Below are positions 17,765 through 27,321 of a stretch of DNA of 64,000 nucleotides, piece by piece; position 1 is the stretch's first letter, and each line of letters opens with the position of its first letter. Under the pieces are notes generated by a model, which saw only the letters and a program-made list of their open reading frames with translations, did not search any database and was not told where the DNA came from. The position numbers and the translations under genes were made by a program. The stretch is from JBBQZP01 sp038207585 (GTDB taxonomy: Bacteria; Pseudomonadota; Alphaproteobacteria; Rhodobacterales; Rhodobacteraceae): assembly GCA_038207585.1 (NCBI GenBank), contig JBBQZP010000016.1:1-64000 (forward strand), written 5' to 3'.

Positions 17765-19116
17765 TGGACTACGATCTTTTCGTCATCGGCGGCGGCTCTG
17801 GCGGCGTGCGCGCGGCGCGGATTGCGGCATCCGAAGGGGGTGCAAAGGTTGGTCTGGCCGAGGAAAGCCGCATGGGTGGCACCTGTGTGATCCGGGGCTG
17901 TGTGCCCAAAAAACTGATGGTGTTCGCGTCCGAATACCCCGGTGCCGTGGAAGAGGCGCAGGGTTATGGCTGGGACGTCACGTTGGGGGCGTTCGACTGG
18001 ACGCGCTTTCGCACCCGGCTGCACACCGAACTCGCGCGGCTGGAGCAGATCTACCGCGCCACGCTGACAAACGCCGGCGTCACGATCCATGACGCGCGCG
18101 CGACGGTGATTGATGCCCATAGGGTCGAACTGGCGGGCGGCCAGCGGTTCAGTGCCAAACACATCCTTGTTGCTACCGGCGGGCGGCCCTTCGTGCCGGA
18201 TTTTCCGGGCTGCGATCTGGCGATCACTTCGAACGGGATGTTCGATCTTGAAGCGTTGCCCAAGCGTGCTCTGGTCGTGGGCGGTGGCTACATCGCCAGC
18301 GAATTTGCCTGCATCCTGAACGGGTTGGGCGTCAAGGTCTGTCAATACTACCGCGGCGCGCAGATCCTGCGCGGCTTTGATGAAGAGGCGCGGGGGCTGG
18401 TTGCGACCGCGATGAGCCACAGCGGCATCGACATCCGCACAGGCACCAACATCATCAAGCTGGAAAAGACGCAGGGCGGGATCACCGCCACTGCCACCGA
18501 TGGCAGCGAGATGGAATTTGATCTGGTGCTTTATGCCACCGGGCGCACGCCCAACACCGAAGGGATCGGGCTGGTCGAGGTGGGGGTCAAGCTGAACCGC
18601 TCCGGTGCGGTCGAGGTTGACGAATGGAGCCAGACCGCCGTGGCCAGCATCCATGCCGTGGGCGATGTGACCGACCGGATCAACCTGACGCCCGTGGCGA
18701 TCCGCGAGGGGCATGCATTTGCCGATACGGTGTTTGGCGGCAAGAAGGTCAGGGCAGACCACGATCTTGTGCCGAGTGCTGTTTTCACACAGCCGGAACT
18801 CGGCTCGGTCGGGCTGAGCGAAGAGGCCGCGCGCGAGGCCGAGCCGATCGAGGTTTACGCCACCGCCTTCCGCCCGATGCGCACCGCCTTTCTGGGGCAT
18901 CACGACCGCGTGCTGATGAAACTGATCGTCAGTCAGGCAACGCGGCGCGTGCTGGGGTGCCACATCGTCGCACCCGGCGCGGGCGAGATGATCCAGCTTG
19001 CCGCGATTGCGATCAAGATGGGCGCTACGAAAGAAGATTTCGACCGTACGGTTGCGGTGCATCCGACAATGAGCGAAGAGCTTGTAACCTTGCGCAAACC
19101 GGTCAGGACCGCTTGA
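17761..19116 (+). CDS. gor: Glutathione-disulfide reductase
   Basis: Reduces glutathione disulfide with NADPH and FAD. The 451 residues carry the FAD motif FVIGGGSGGVRAARIA, the redox-active disulfide GGTCVIRGCVPKK, the NADPH-binding region VVGGGYIASEFA, a second FAD motif with AVGDVTDRINLTPVA, and the C-terminal dimer-interface catalytic His in AVHPTMSEELVTL. The length is standard. Its ATG overlaps the rpiA stop, forming a two-gene operon. Confidence 0.95.
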   Translation: MMDYDLFVIGGGSGGVRAARIAASEGGAKVGLAEESRMGGTCVIRGCVPKKLMVFASEYPGAVEEAQGYGWDVTLGAFDWTRFRTRLHTELARLEQIYRATLTNAGVTIHDARATVIDAHRVELAGGQRFSAKHILVATGGRPFVPDFPGCDLAITSNGMFDLEALPKRALVVGGGYIASEFACILNGLGVKVCQYYRGAQILRGFDEEARGLVATAMSHSGIDIRTGTNIIKLEKTQGGITATATDGSEMEFDLVLYATGRTPNTEGIGLVEVGVKLNRSGAVEVDEWSQTAVASIHAVGDVTDRINLTPVAIREGHAFADTVFGGKKVRADHDLVPSAVFTQPELGSVGLSEEAAREAEPIEVYATAFRPMRTAFLGHHDRVLMKLIVSQATRRVLGCHIVAPGAGEMIQLAAIAIKMGATKEDFDRTVAVHPTMSEELVTLRKPVRTA

Positions 19117-19170
19117 TTTTCGCGCGAAAATGACCAGCTAGCATTGAACGGATTAAAAAGGGAAAGTTGA

Positions 19171-20394
19171 ATGGCGGGAAGCGGAGGGCCTTGGGGCGGT
19201 GGCGGTGGCGGTGATGACCGCGATGGTCGCGACGGGCGGAATGACGGAAATCGCGGCGGGCGCAAACCCGGCGATGGGCCACAAATCCCCGAGATCGAAG
19301 AGATCATGAAAAAGGGGCAGGAGCAGCTGCGCGTCCTGATGGGCGGGCGGGCACGTCCCGGCAACGGCAACGGCGGTGGAGGCGGCGGCGGTGGCGGTGG
19401 CAACCCCTTGGGCCCGGTCTTTTCGCGCCAGGGTCTTGGCATTGCGGCGGTGGTGGCGGTTTTGGGCTGGGCGGCGCTGTCGTTCTATTCGGTCAAACCC
19501 GAAGAGCGGTCGGTCGAGCTGTTCCTTGGCAAGCTGAGCCAGATCGGCCAGCCCGGCTTGAACTTCGCGCCTTGGCCGCTGGTTACGGCAGAAATCATTC
19601 AGGTCACAGGCGAACGGCAGACCGATATCGGAACCGGGCGCAACGGTGACAATGATACCGGCCTGATGCTGACACGCGATCAGAACATCGTCGATATCGA
19701 ATTTCAGGTCGTCTGGAACGTATCGGACTCGGCGGAATATCTGTTCAATCTGAAAGAACCCACCGACACGATCCGCGCGGTTGCGGAATCGGCCATGCGT
19801 GACATCATCGCGCGGTCGGAACTGTCACCGGTTCTGAACCGCGACCGCGGCGTAATTGCCGCTGATCTGCGCTCCGCCATTCAGGGCACGCTGGATGAAT
19901 ATAAGGCTGGCATCAACGTGGTACGGGTGAACTTCGACAAGGCCGACCCCCCGCGTGAGGTGATCGACAGTTTCCGGTCGGTTCAGGCAGCACAACAGGA
20001 ACGTGACCGGCTGGAGAAAGAGGCTGACGCCTATGCCAACCGGGTGACGGCGGGCGCACGCGGTGAAGCCGCGCGTCTGGTCGAGCAATCTGAAGGCTAC
20101 CGCGCAGAGGTTGTGAACAATGCCGAGGGTGAGGCCAGTCGTTTCCTCTCGGTCTATGCCGAATACATCAAGGCACCGGAAGTGACCCGTCGCCGGATGT
20201 ATCTGGAAACAATGGAAAAGGTGTTGGGCGGCATGAACAAGGTTATCCTTGACGGCGTGTCGGGCGGCGAGGCGGGGCAGGGCGTTGTGCCGTTCCTGCC
20301 TTTGAATGAACTGGGCCGTATGACGCCGGCTGCTGCCGCAGCACAAACCGGTGCTGCACCAGCCGGAACGGCCACGAACGGAGGAGGGAACTGA
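19171..20394 (+). CDS. hflK: FtsH modulator HflK
   Basis: With HflC, forms a membrane-anchored SPFH-domain complex enclosing the FtsH protease. The 407 residues begin with a Gly/Asp/Arg-rich cytosolic segment (MAGSGGPWGGGGGGDDRDGR), then one membrane helix at about residues 90-108 and the SPFH/band-7 domain (SVKPEERSVELFLGK, FDKADPPREVIDSFRSVQAA). A coiled coil with ERDRLEKEADAYANRV follows. The C-terminal tail is Ala/Gln/Thr-rich. hflC starts 2 bp after its stop, with its Shine-Dalgarno inside the hflK end. Confidence 0.95.
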   Translation: MAGSGGPWGGGGGGDDRDGRDGRNDGNRGGRKPGDGPQIPEIEEIMKKGQEQLRVLMGGRARPGNGNGGGGGGGGGGNPLGPVFSRQGLGIAAVVAVLGWAALSFYSVKPEERSVELFLGKLSQIGQPGLNFAPWPLVTAEIIQVTGERQTDIGTGRNGDNDTGLMLTRDQNIVDIEFQVVWNVSDSAEYLFNLKEPTDTIRAVAESAMRDIIARSELSPVLNRDRGVIAADLRSAIQGTLDEYKAGINVVRVNFDKADPPREVIDSFRSVQAAQQERDRLEKEADAYANRVTAGARGEAARLVEQSEGYRAEVVNNAEGEASRFLSVYAEYIKAPEVTRRRMYLETMEKVLGGMNKVILDGVSGGEAGQGVVPFLPLNELGRMTPAAAAAQTGAAPAGTATNGGGN

Positions 20395-20395
20395 C

Positions 20396-21280
<885 letters not shown>

Positions 21281-21315
21281 CCGCCGCGTCACGGGCCGCT
21301 GCATGATACATTGTC

Positions 21316-21343
21316 GGGGCCGGGCGAGCGATTGCCCGGCCCC
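21316..21343 (+). terminator. Stem-loop after hflKC
   Basis: GGGGCCGGGC and GCCCGGCCCC form a perfect 10-bp stem around GAGCGATT, 35 bp after the hflC stop, followed by AAGCTTT. It is the probable terminator of the hflKC transcript. Confidence 0.7.
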
Positions 21344-21450
21344 AAGCTTTGCGGCCCCCCGTAAGTCGCGCCCCAGACGAATTTGGTGCTCCAGATCTGC
21401 ACACGACACGACACAGACCATCACAACGCTTTGATAAGCATTTCGTCCAT

Positions 21451-21477
21451 TTGCAATCGCCCGGCTCTGGGCCTAAT
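21451..21477 (+). promoter_or_regulatory. Possible heat-shock-type promoter before the DegP-type protease
   Basis: TTGCAA at 21451-21456 and CCTAAT at 21472-21477 are spaced 15 bp apart, 67 bp ahead of the protease start. The CCTA-type -10 resembles alphaproteobacterial RpoH promoters. This is suggestive only, because short degenerate hexamers are expected by chance. Confidence 0.25.
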
Positions 21478-21543
21478 TTCCCTCATGGTCGAGGATCATG
21501 GCATTCGCCACGCACCAGACCCATCAACTGAAAGGAGAACACG

Positions 21544-23055
21544 GTGCATTCCGTAGCCTTTGCCCAGACGTCCAACCCAGTGGCCATCCAGCCCTACACC
21601 GCCCCCGCGCGCAGCGTGCGCCTGATGGGGGCGGCGATGATCGGCCTTGCGTTGGCTTTCACCCAGGTATCGCCCTCATTCGCGCGCGGCGCGCCGGAAA
21701 GCTTTGCCGATCTTGCGCAGAACATCAGCCCGTCGGTGGTGAACATTACCACATCGTCGGTGGTGGCCGCCCCGACAAACGATGGCCCGATCCTGCCCGA
21801 TGGTTCACCCCTGCAGGATTTCTTCGATGATTTCATGCGCCGCAACGGTCAGGACCCCAACGCCGAACCCCGCCGCTCCGAAGCGCTGGGATCGGGATTT
21901 GTGGTGTCCGAAGATGGCTATATCGTGACAAACAACCATGTCATCGAAGGTGCCGATGATATCGAGATCGAGTTCTTCTCGCATCAGCGGCTGAAAGCGA
22001 AACTTGTCGGCACCGATACCAAGACCGACATCGCTTTGCTCAAGGTCGAAAGCAAGACGCCGCTGCCGTTCGTGGCTTTTGGCGACAGCGACCTGATGCG
22101 CGTCGGCGACTGGGTTGTCGCGATGGGCAACCCTCTGGGTCAGGGCTTTTCGGTATCGGCCGGTATCGTTTCGGCCCGCAACCGCGCTTTGAGCGGCACC
22201 TATGACGACTTCATTCAGACCGATGCTGCGATCAACCGGGGCAACTCGGGCGGGCCTTTGTTCAACATGGATGGTCAGGTGATCGGCGTGAACACCGCGA
22301 TCCTGTCGCCCAATGGCGGGTCGATCGGCATCGGTTTCTCGATGGCGTCGAACGTTGTGTCCAAAGTCGTCGATCAGTTGAAACAATTCGGCGAAACCCG
22401 GCGTGGCTGGCTTGGCGTGCGGATTCAGGACGTCACACCTGATGTGGCCGAAGCGATGGGTCTGGCCGATGCCAAAGGCGCGCTGATCACCGACGTGCCC
22501 GACGGTCCTGCGAAAGATGCGGGCATGATCTCGGGTGACGTGATCGTGTCGTTCTATGGCAAGGACGTTGCCGATACCCGCGAACTGGTGCGCCGTGTTG
22601 CCGATGCGCCGATTGGCGAGGCGGTCGATGTGGTGGTGATGCGCGAGGGCAAATCGCAGACGCTGAAGGTGACCCTTGGTCGCCGTGAGGAAGCCGAGGG
22701 CGAGCCGGTTCTGACCGCAGCCCCCGCGCCGGAAGGCAAGACAAGCGCCGATATTCTGGGCCTGACCGTATCGGCCCTGACCGAGGAAATCATCGCCAAA
22801 CTGGAACTGCCCGCAGGCACCGAAGGTCTGGCCGTGATGGGTGTCGATCAGGCGTCGGAAGCCTTTGCCAAGGGCCTGCGCGACGGTGATCTGATCACCG
22901 AAGCCGGTCAGCAGAAGGTCGTGACGATCAAGGATCTGCAGGACCGTGTGACCGAGGCCAAGGATGCGGGCCGCAAATCGCTGCTGCTTTTGATCCGCCG
23001 TGGGGGCGATCCGCGCTTTGTGGCGCTGTCGGTCGAGGATGCGGCCAAGAAGTAA
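21544..23055 (+). CDS. degP: DegP/HtrA-family periplasmic serine protease
   Basis: Degrades or refolds misfolded envelope proteins. The 503 residues start at a GTG with a perfect AAAGGAGA Shine-Dalgarno. An N-terminal export signal (VRLMGAAMIGLALAFTQ, cleavage near SFARG) is followed by the trypsin-like domain with His132 (TNNHVIEG), Asp162 (KTDIALLK) and Ser235 (NRGNSGGPLF). Two PDZ domains follow, at about residues 275-370 and 395-490. Two PDZ domains identify the DegP/DegQ/MucD group rather than DegS. It lies just after hflKC and has a strong terminator. Confidence 0.93.
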   Translation: MHSVAFAQTSNPVAIQPYTAPARSVRLMGAAMIGLALAFTQVSPSFARGAPESFADLAQNISPSVVNITTSSVVAAPTNDGPILPDGSPLQDFFDDFMRRNGQDPNAEPRRSEALGSGFVVSEDGYIVTNNHVIEGADDIEIEFFSHQRLKAKLVGTDTKTDIALLKVESKTPLPFVAFGDSDLMRVGDWVVAMGNPLGQGFSVSAGIVSARNRALSGTYDDFIQTDAAINRGNSGGPLFNMDGQVIGVNTAILSPNGGSIGIGFSMASNVVSKVVDQLKQFGETRRGWLGVRIQDVTPDVAEAMGLADAKGALITDVPDGPAKDAGMISGDVIVSFYGKDVADTRELVRRVADAPIGEAVDVVVMREGKSQTLKVTLGRREEAEGEPVLTAAPAPEGKTSADILGLTVSALTEEIIAKLELPAGTEGLAVMGVDQASEAFAKGLRDGDLITEAGQQKVVTIKDLQDRVTEAKDAGRKSLLLLIRRGGDPRFVALSVEDAAKK

Positions 23056-23077
23056 CGCTTGGAAAAACACTGAAAAC

Positions 23078-23102
23078 GGGCGGTCTTCGGGCCGCCCTTT
23101 TT
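23078..23102 (+). terminator. Rho-independent terminator of the DegP-type gene
   Basis: GGGCGGTC pairs with GGCCGCCC around a TTCG tetraloop and is followed directly by TTTTT, a textbook intrinsic terminator 23 bp after the stop codon. Confidence 0.9.
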
Positions 23103-23115
23103 CGTTTTGCGGGGG

Positions 23116-23727
23116 TTATTGCAGCGAATTCGCGACTTCTGCCGCGATCTGGTCGGCCGCGGCGTCGGGGTCTGCTGCTGCGGCCTCGGCCTCGACCGGG
23201 AGGGCGCGGAAATCGCCCGCAACGATGCCAAGCGATTGCGCGGCCCCCAGCGACAGGATGTTGCTGTCCAGCCCCAAAGGCTCCTGATAGCGGCGGATCG
23301 CGTCCTGAGTTGTTGTGTCCATCTGGCCCGTCAGGGGTTGCAGATAAAGCCCGCGTGCCTTCAGCGCGCGCTGCAGGGTGGCCACGAACTCCAGCGTCAA
23401 CTGGTTGTCGCAGGGCGTGGTGAACCAGACCTCGTCACGGTCCTTGACGATCTTTTGCTGCACCGAGGTGCGGTAGGTTGCGGGGCGCAGCACCTCGCCG
23501 TCAGGCCCGAGTTTGGCCGGAGTGGCGATGGTCTGTTCGGTGACGGATTCGATAATGGCGGGGGTGATGTCCTGCGCCCAGCAGGTGCCGGACGGGCCGG
23601 GCGGCGGGCCGGCTTCGGTGCGCCGCACAAGGCCGCTTGAAAGATCGGTCTGCGCCGGAGCCGCAACTTTGACGCCTTGGCACCCCGTCAGGGCCAGCAC
23701 GCTACACAAAAACAAGGGTCGGATCAT
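23116..23727 (-). CDS. Lipoprotein with peptidoglycan-binding-like region
   Basis: A 203-residue protein with a lipobox signal MIRPLFLCSVLALTGCQG (LTGC), so the mature protein starts at Cys16 and is membrane-anchored. The segment LEFVATLQRALKARGLYLQP through GQMDTTTQDAIRRYQ matches the PG_binding_1 pattern of a short helical repeat that contacts peptidoglycan. The C-terminus is Ala/Asp-rich. A catalytic domain is absent, so it probably only anchors or senses the wall. It converges with the DegP-type gene, sharing the terminator region. Confidence 0.85.
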   Translation of the reverse strand: MIRPLFLCSVLALTGCQGVKVAAPAQTDLSSGLVRRTEAGPPPGPSGTCWAQDITPAIIESVTEQTIATPAKLGPDGEVLRPATYRTSVQQKIVKDRDEVWFTTPCDNQLTLEFVATLQRALKARGLYLQPLTGQMDTTTQDAIRRYQEPLGLDSNILSLGAAQSLGIVAGDFRALPVEAEAAAADPDAAADQIAAEVANSLQ

Positions 23728-23805
23728 GCGGCCTGCCCGGTTGATCCCCGGCTGATCCGGGTGTTCTGCGGGGATGATAGCGGGAAAGCGGCGTTTGGGA
23801 AAGGT

Positions 23806-24231
23806 TTACGGCTGATCCCCCGCCCGCGCGCCGTCCACCTGAAAATCGGGGCGCAGCAATTCGTCCAGCAGGAACGAGATATCCTCGATCACCTCGGCCA
23901 CCACATGCACCACGCCTGCGTCGCGTTGCAACCGGCCTGTGACCCGCAGCAGGCGGCCTGCAATCACCGCGCGGCGGTATTTCTCGTAAAGGCTGGCCCA
24001 GACGACGACGTTGCACACGCCTGTCTCATCCTCCAGCGTCAGGAAAATCACGCCTTTCGCAGTGCCGGGGCGCTGGCGCACCAGCACAAGGCCCGCCACG
24101 CAGACCCGCGCGCCCACAGAAGGTTCGTTCAGGCGGGCATGGGGCAAGGCGCTGGGCGGGCGCGGCCAGGTGTTGGGCGCGGGCGTCGGCGTCATCCAGG
24201 CGCGGGTCGGGTCGGCGGTGTAATCAACCAT
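23806..24231 (-). CDS. Stand-alone OB-fold remnant of error-prone DNA polymerase DnaE2
   Basis: The 141 residues contain VCVAGLVLVRQRPGTAKGVI, FLTLEDETGVCNVVVW and GRLLRVTGRLQRDAGVVHVV. This is the C-terminal OB-fold block typical of DnaE2, the SOS mutagenesis polymerase alpha homologue. The PHP, palm, fingers and helix-hairpin-helix parts, about 900 residues, are absent, and nothing resembling them precedes it. The first 40 residues look unrelated. It starts at the CAT at 24229-24231. Either it is the relic of an internal deletion or a retained single-stranded-DNA-binding module. imuA and imuB are not nearby. Confidence 0.72.
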   Translation of the reverse strand: MVDYTADPTRAWMTPTPAPNTWPRPPSALPHARLNEPSVGARVCVAGLVLVRQRPGTAKGVIFLTLEDETGVCNVVVWASLYEKYRRAVIAGRLLRVTGRLQRDAGVVHVVAEVIEDISFLLDELLRPDFQVDGARAGDQP

Positions 24232-24362
24232 GCGAACGAAACTAGAACATCCGCACCGAAATGCAAGCCCCCCGGCCCGCTATAACCGCAACGCGGGTCT
24301 GGCATTACCCGCAAAATTCGCCTATGTCGCAAGGTAAGCAAAAACGCGGCAAAGGGCACGGC

Positions 24363-24686
24363 ATGGCGAAGATCACCTACATCGAACACGGCGGCAAGGA
24401 ACATGTGGTCGAGGTCGCGAATGGCCTGACCGTGATGGAGGGCGCGCGCGACAACGGCATTCCGGGGATCGAGGCCGATTGCGGCGGGGCCTGCGCCTGT
24501 TCGACCTGCCATGTCTATGTGGCCGAAGATTGGGTGGCGAAACTGCCCAAAAAGGATGCGATGGAGGAAGACATGCTTGATTTCGCGTGGAAGCCCGATG
24601 CCGTGCGCTCGCGCCTGACCTGCCAGTTGAAAGTATCCGATGCGTTGGACGGTCTTCGGGTGCAGATGCCCGAAAAACAGATCTGA
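24363..24686 (+). CDS. 2Fe-2S ferredoxin, adrenodoxin type
   Basis: A 107-residue electron carrier. MAKITYIEHGGKEHVVEV opens the beta-grasp fold. The cluster ligands follow the vertebrate/adrenodoxin pattern C-x5-C-x2-C...C: Cys40, Cys46, Cys49 and Cys87 (EADCGGACACSTCH, LTCQL). An extra Cys44 is present. Such ferredoxins serve cytochrome P450s or Fe-S/cofactor biosynthesis; the reductase and acceptor are not evident here. Its TGA overlaps the next gene's ATG (TGATG), implying translational coupling. Confidence 0.93.
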   Translation: MAKITYIEHGGKEHVVEVANGLTVMEGARDNGIPGIEADCGGACACSTCHVYVAEDWVAKLPKKDAMEEDMLDFAWKPDAVRSRLTCQLKVSDALDGLRVQMPEKQI

Positions 24687-25402
24687 TGCGCGGGGCGGTC
24701 TTCGCCCTATCCCTTTCATGCCTGCCAACGGCAGGTGCGGCGCAGTCGCAGATCATGGCTGCGTTCCTGACCGCCCCGACCGACAGGTATCAGCATGACA
24801 TTCTGGGGCGGCCCCGGATTTACGGCGAATTGCGCATTCTTTACCGCATCTGCGGCGGTTGCGCGCCGGGGATCACGGTTGTGACGCTTCCCGATACCGA
24901 AGTGTTCGAGGATGTCGAGGCCCGCGTCGTCGATCTTGACGGTGATGGCATCCGCGAGGTGCTGGTGGTGCAGACCAGCGTCACGCAAGGGGCATCCCTG
25001 GCCGTCTATGATGCGGTCGGAAAAGTCACCGCAACGCCCTATATCGGCACCGCTCAACGCTGGCTGGCCCCCATCGGTGTTGGCGATTTCAACGACGACG
25101 GACGCACCGATATTGCCTATGTTGACCAGCCGCATCTTGTGAACGAACTCGTTTTTCTGGACTATGGAAACCGGACCCTCACCGAGTTTGCACGGCTGCC
25201 CGGTTTGACAAACCACCGCAAGGGTGCCCTGCGACTTGTCGGCGGCGTCCGCAATTGCGGCAGCGGGGATGAGGTTGTGCTGGCCAGCGCCGATTGGACG
25301 AAAGTGATGGTTGCGCGGGCCACAGGCATGGCTCCGACCGAGATCGGACCCTTTCGCAGCAGCCGTGATACAGTGCTCGCACTTCGCTGCCCCGCACCCT
25401 GA
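24686..25402 (+). CDS. Secreted FG-GAP/VCBS repeat protein
   Basis: A 238-residue protein beginning MRGAVFALSLSCLPTAGAAQ, a Sec signal peptide with cleavage near GAAQ. Repeats of the D-hG-DG form follow: VVDLDGDGIREVLVVQ, VGDFNDDGRTDIAYVD and a weaker third, which are calcium-binding loops of FG-GAP beta-propellers. Three repeats are few for a full propeller. It is coupled to the ferredoxin gene by a one-base overlap, although the two products probably sit in different compartments. Its function is unknown. Confidence 0.82.
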   Translation: MRGAVFALSLSCLPTAGAAQSQIMAAFLTAPTDRYQHDILGRPRIYGELRILYRICGGCAPGITVVTLPDTEVFEDVEARVVDLDGDGIREVLVVQTSVTQGASLAVYDAVGKVTATPYIGTAQRWLAPIGVGDFNDDGRTDIAYVDQPHLVNELVFLDYGNRTLTEFARLPGLTNHRKGALRLVGGVRNCGSGDEVVLASADWTKVMVARATGMAPTEIGPFRSSRDTVLALRCPAP

Positions 25403-25431
25403 TCGGCTCCCGACACCGACCTTCATCCGGT

Positions 25432-26100
25432 TCACAGCGGATGCGCGCGCCCGTCCCAAGTTTCAAACACGCCCGATGTCGCGGGTGATAGGGCGCGAAA
25501 CCGCGCCATCAGCCCCGCCGCCGCGGCCTTGGGTGTGATATCTGCAGTTCCGCCGCCCATGTCGGTCTGCACCCAGCCCGGATGATAGATGCCAACGGCA
25601 ATCCCGTCAGGCACCAGATCGGTAGCCAGATTGCGGCCCAGGTTAAGCGCGGCGGCCTTGGACGCGCGGTAGATATAGCTGCCCCCCGGCGCCAGGGTGC
25701 TGGACGCCATCTGGGATGAGATGATGGCAATCTTGCCGCGCCCCCGACGCAGCGCGGGCAACAGCGACTGCACCGACAGAAATACGCCGGTCACATTCAC
25801 GGCAAAGGTGTCGGCCCAAAGCGCCGGACCGTAACCCGTGTCCAGCGATTGTCCCTTGTCCAGATACACTCCGGCGTTGCACACCAGCATCGACAGCGGC
25901 TGATCCGCCAGCCGGTCAGCAAGGGCGTCGTGGCTGGCGGGGTCGGTCACATCCAGCGACTGCCAGCTGATCCCGGTCCCGATGACGGCCGGGTTTGCCG
26001 CGCTGCGATGGGTGCCGATGACCGTCTCGCCAGCCGCGACAAAAGCCTGTGCAAGGGCCAGGCCGATGCCCCGGTTTGCCCCCGTGATCAGAATGGTCAT
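25432..26100 (-). CDS. Short-chain dehydrogenase/reductase
   Basis: A 222-residue classical SDR. TGANRGIGLALAQAF is the NAD(P)-binding glycine motif, VCNAGV the NAG-type loop, and the catalytic Ser-Tyr-Lys is visible as IISSQMAS and YIYRASKAA. The substrate cannot be read. It follows the DUF1178 gene by 18 bp on the minus strand, in an apparent NUDIX-DUF1178-SDR unit, and converges on the FG-GAP gene. Confidence 0.9.
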   Translation of the reverse strand: MTILITGANRGIGLALAQAFVAAGETVIGTHRSAANPAVIGTGISWQSLDVTDPASHDALADRLADQPLSMLVCNAGVYLDKGQSLDTGYGPALWADTFAVNVTGVFLSVQSLLPALRRGRGKIAIISSQMASSTLAPGGSYIYRASKAAALNLGRNLATDLVPDGIAVGIYHPGWVQTDMGGGTADITPKAAAAGLMARFRALSPATSGVFETWDGRAHPL

Positions 26101-26118
26101 TAAATATCCTGTCTGTGG

Positions 26119-26556
26119 TCAGTTTACCTTGCGCGTAGGACGGAACGGCAGCGGCGCAACCGGCACCCCGTCCTCCATCAGCTTGCGCGCCTCATCCAGC
26201 CGCGCCTCGCCGTAAATCGCGCGAGAGGGCGTGTCGCCGTCATGCATCGCGCGGGCTTCGGCGGCGAAATTCAGACCGACATAATCGGAATTCGCCTCGA
26301 TCTCGCGCCGCAGGGCGGCAAGGGCGGCCGTCTTTGAGGCAGGTCCGGGATTGGGCGCGGCGGTCGGGGCTGGCGCCAAAGCACCACGTTTGGCCGCTTG
26401 CACAGCGGGGGCCATCAGCGATTTCTCAACCTTGAGCGAGCCGCACTCGGGGCAGGCGACCAGCCCTTTCGCGATCAGACTCTGGGTTGCATCCGCCGAT
26501 TGGAACCAGCTTTCAAAGCTGTGCCCGTCCGCGCATTTCAGGGTGTATCTGATCAT
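26119..26556 (-). CDS. DUF1178 family protein
   Basis: A 145-residue protein starting MIRYTLKCADGHSFESWFQS with a zinc-ribbon-like CxxC in ACPECGS. The opening 'MIRY-x-L-x-C-x2-GH-x-FE-x-WF' is diagnostic of DUF1178, a family of unknown role frequently next to NUDIX and carbon-nitrogen hydrolase genes. The central region is Ala/Pro-rich. It lies downstream of the interrupted NUDIX gene and 18 bp upstream of the SDR. Confidence 0.88.
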   Translation of the reverse strand: MIRYTLKCADGHSFESWFQSADATQSLIAKGLVACPECGSLKVEKSLMAPAVQAAKRGALAPAPTAAPNPGPASKTAALAALRREIEANSDYVGLNFAAEARAMHDGDTPSRAIYGEARLDEARKLMEDGVPVAPLPFRPTRKVN

Positions 26557-26648
26557 GGAGTGTCGATTTCGCCCCTGCGTGCCTGTGGTGACAATCTAGC
26601 CAGAGCCGGGGGCAATACAAGCCCCGTTGGCCCGCCGCTACGTCACCG

Positions 26649-27134
26649 CTACGTCCTTGCCCCGGCGGAGGCCAACAGGCTGGACGCATGGTCCAGAAGC
26701 ACCTGCAACTCGGGTTCGTCAACCTTGCGGCTGGCCTTGGTCAGGCTGAACCACTTGCGGGTGCGTTCCTAGCGTTCGGGAAAACGGCGGGAAAGTTTTG
26801 CGACGGCCACGGGGAACACCGCCACGATGCAGGGGATTGCGCCTTCGGTTGACGTGGTGCCGTCGGCGGTCTTGTCATAGGCGAAATAGCCGATGCAATC
26901 GGGCGATACCGCCCCCTTGACCCCGGCTTCTTCCCACGCCTCTTGCAGCGCCGCCTCATGCGGGGCGCGGTCGGCCATCGGCCATCCCTTGGGCAGCACC
27001 CAGCGCCCGGTATCGCGAGAGGTGATAAGCAAGACCTCGATCCCGCCGGGTTGCGCACGCCAGCACAGCGCTGCGTATTGCGTGCGCGCCTTGGCATCAG
27101 GAAGATGCCCCATTTTTGAATTCGAAAGTTTCAC
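26649..27134 (-). pseudogene. NUDIX hydrolase interrupted by an amber codon
   Basis: Codes for a Nudix pyrophosphohydrolase of the type that acts on dinucleoside or inositol polyphosphates. TQYAALCWR and VLPKGWPMADRAPHEAALQE, then AWEEAGVKG, form the NUDIX box. After VAKLSRRFPER a TAG at 26769-26771 intervenes, and the same frame continues ERTRKWFSLTKASRKVDEPE to a second TAG at 26649-26651. The family's conserved 'RKW-x-S/V-x2-A-x3-VDEPEL' ending falls after the first stop, so the tail helix is lost. The start (GTG 27134 or ATG 27113) is uncertain. The product may be truncated or a pseudogene. Confidence 0.65.
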
Positions 27135-27321
27135 CTGCGCGCGGCCTCGACGTTTATGCGGCTGACGGTCATTGAATGCGTCTGCTCGTTATGTGGTAGG
27201 GAGTGGTTAACAATACCACAAATAGCGGGGAAATATACTGCTTTGCGCTGCGATTCCGATTTGACGTCGGGCTGTTGCGCAATATCTTACCGATTGGCGC
27301 AAATAAACGGGCTGCAAAACA

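Noticed and set aside
24363..25402. A shared redox function for the overlapping ferredoxin and FG-GAP genes
   Set aside because: One product is cytosolic and the other has a signal peptide; overlap alone does not show a common task.
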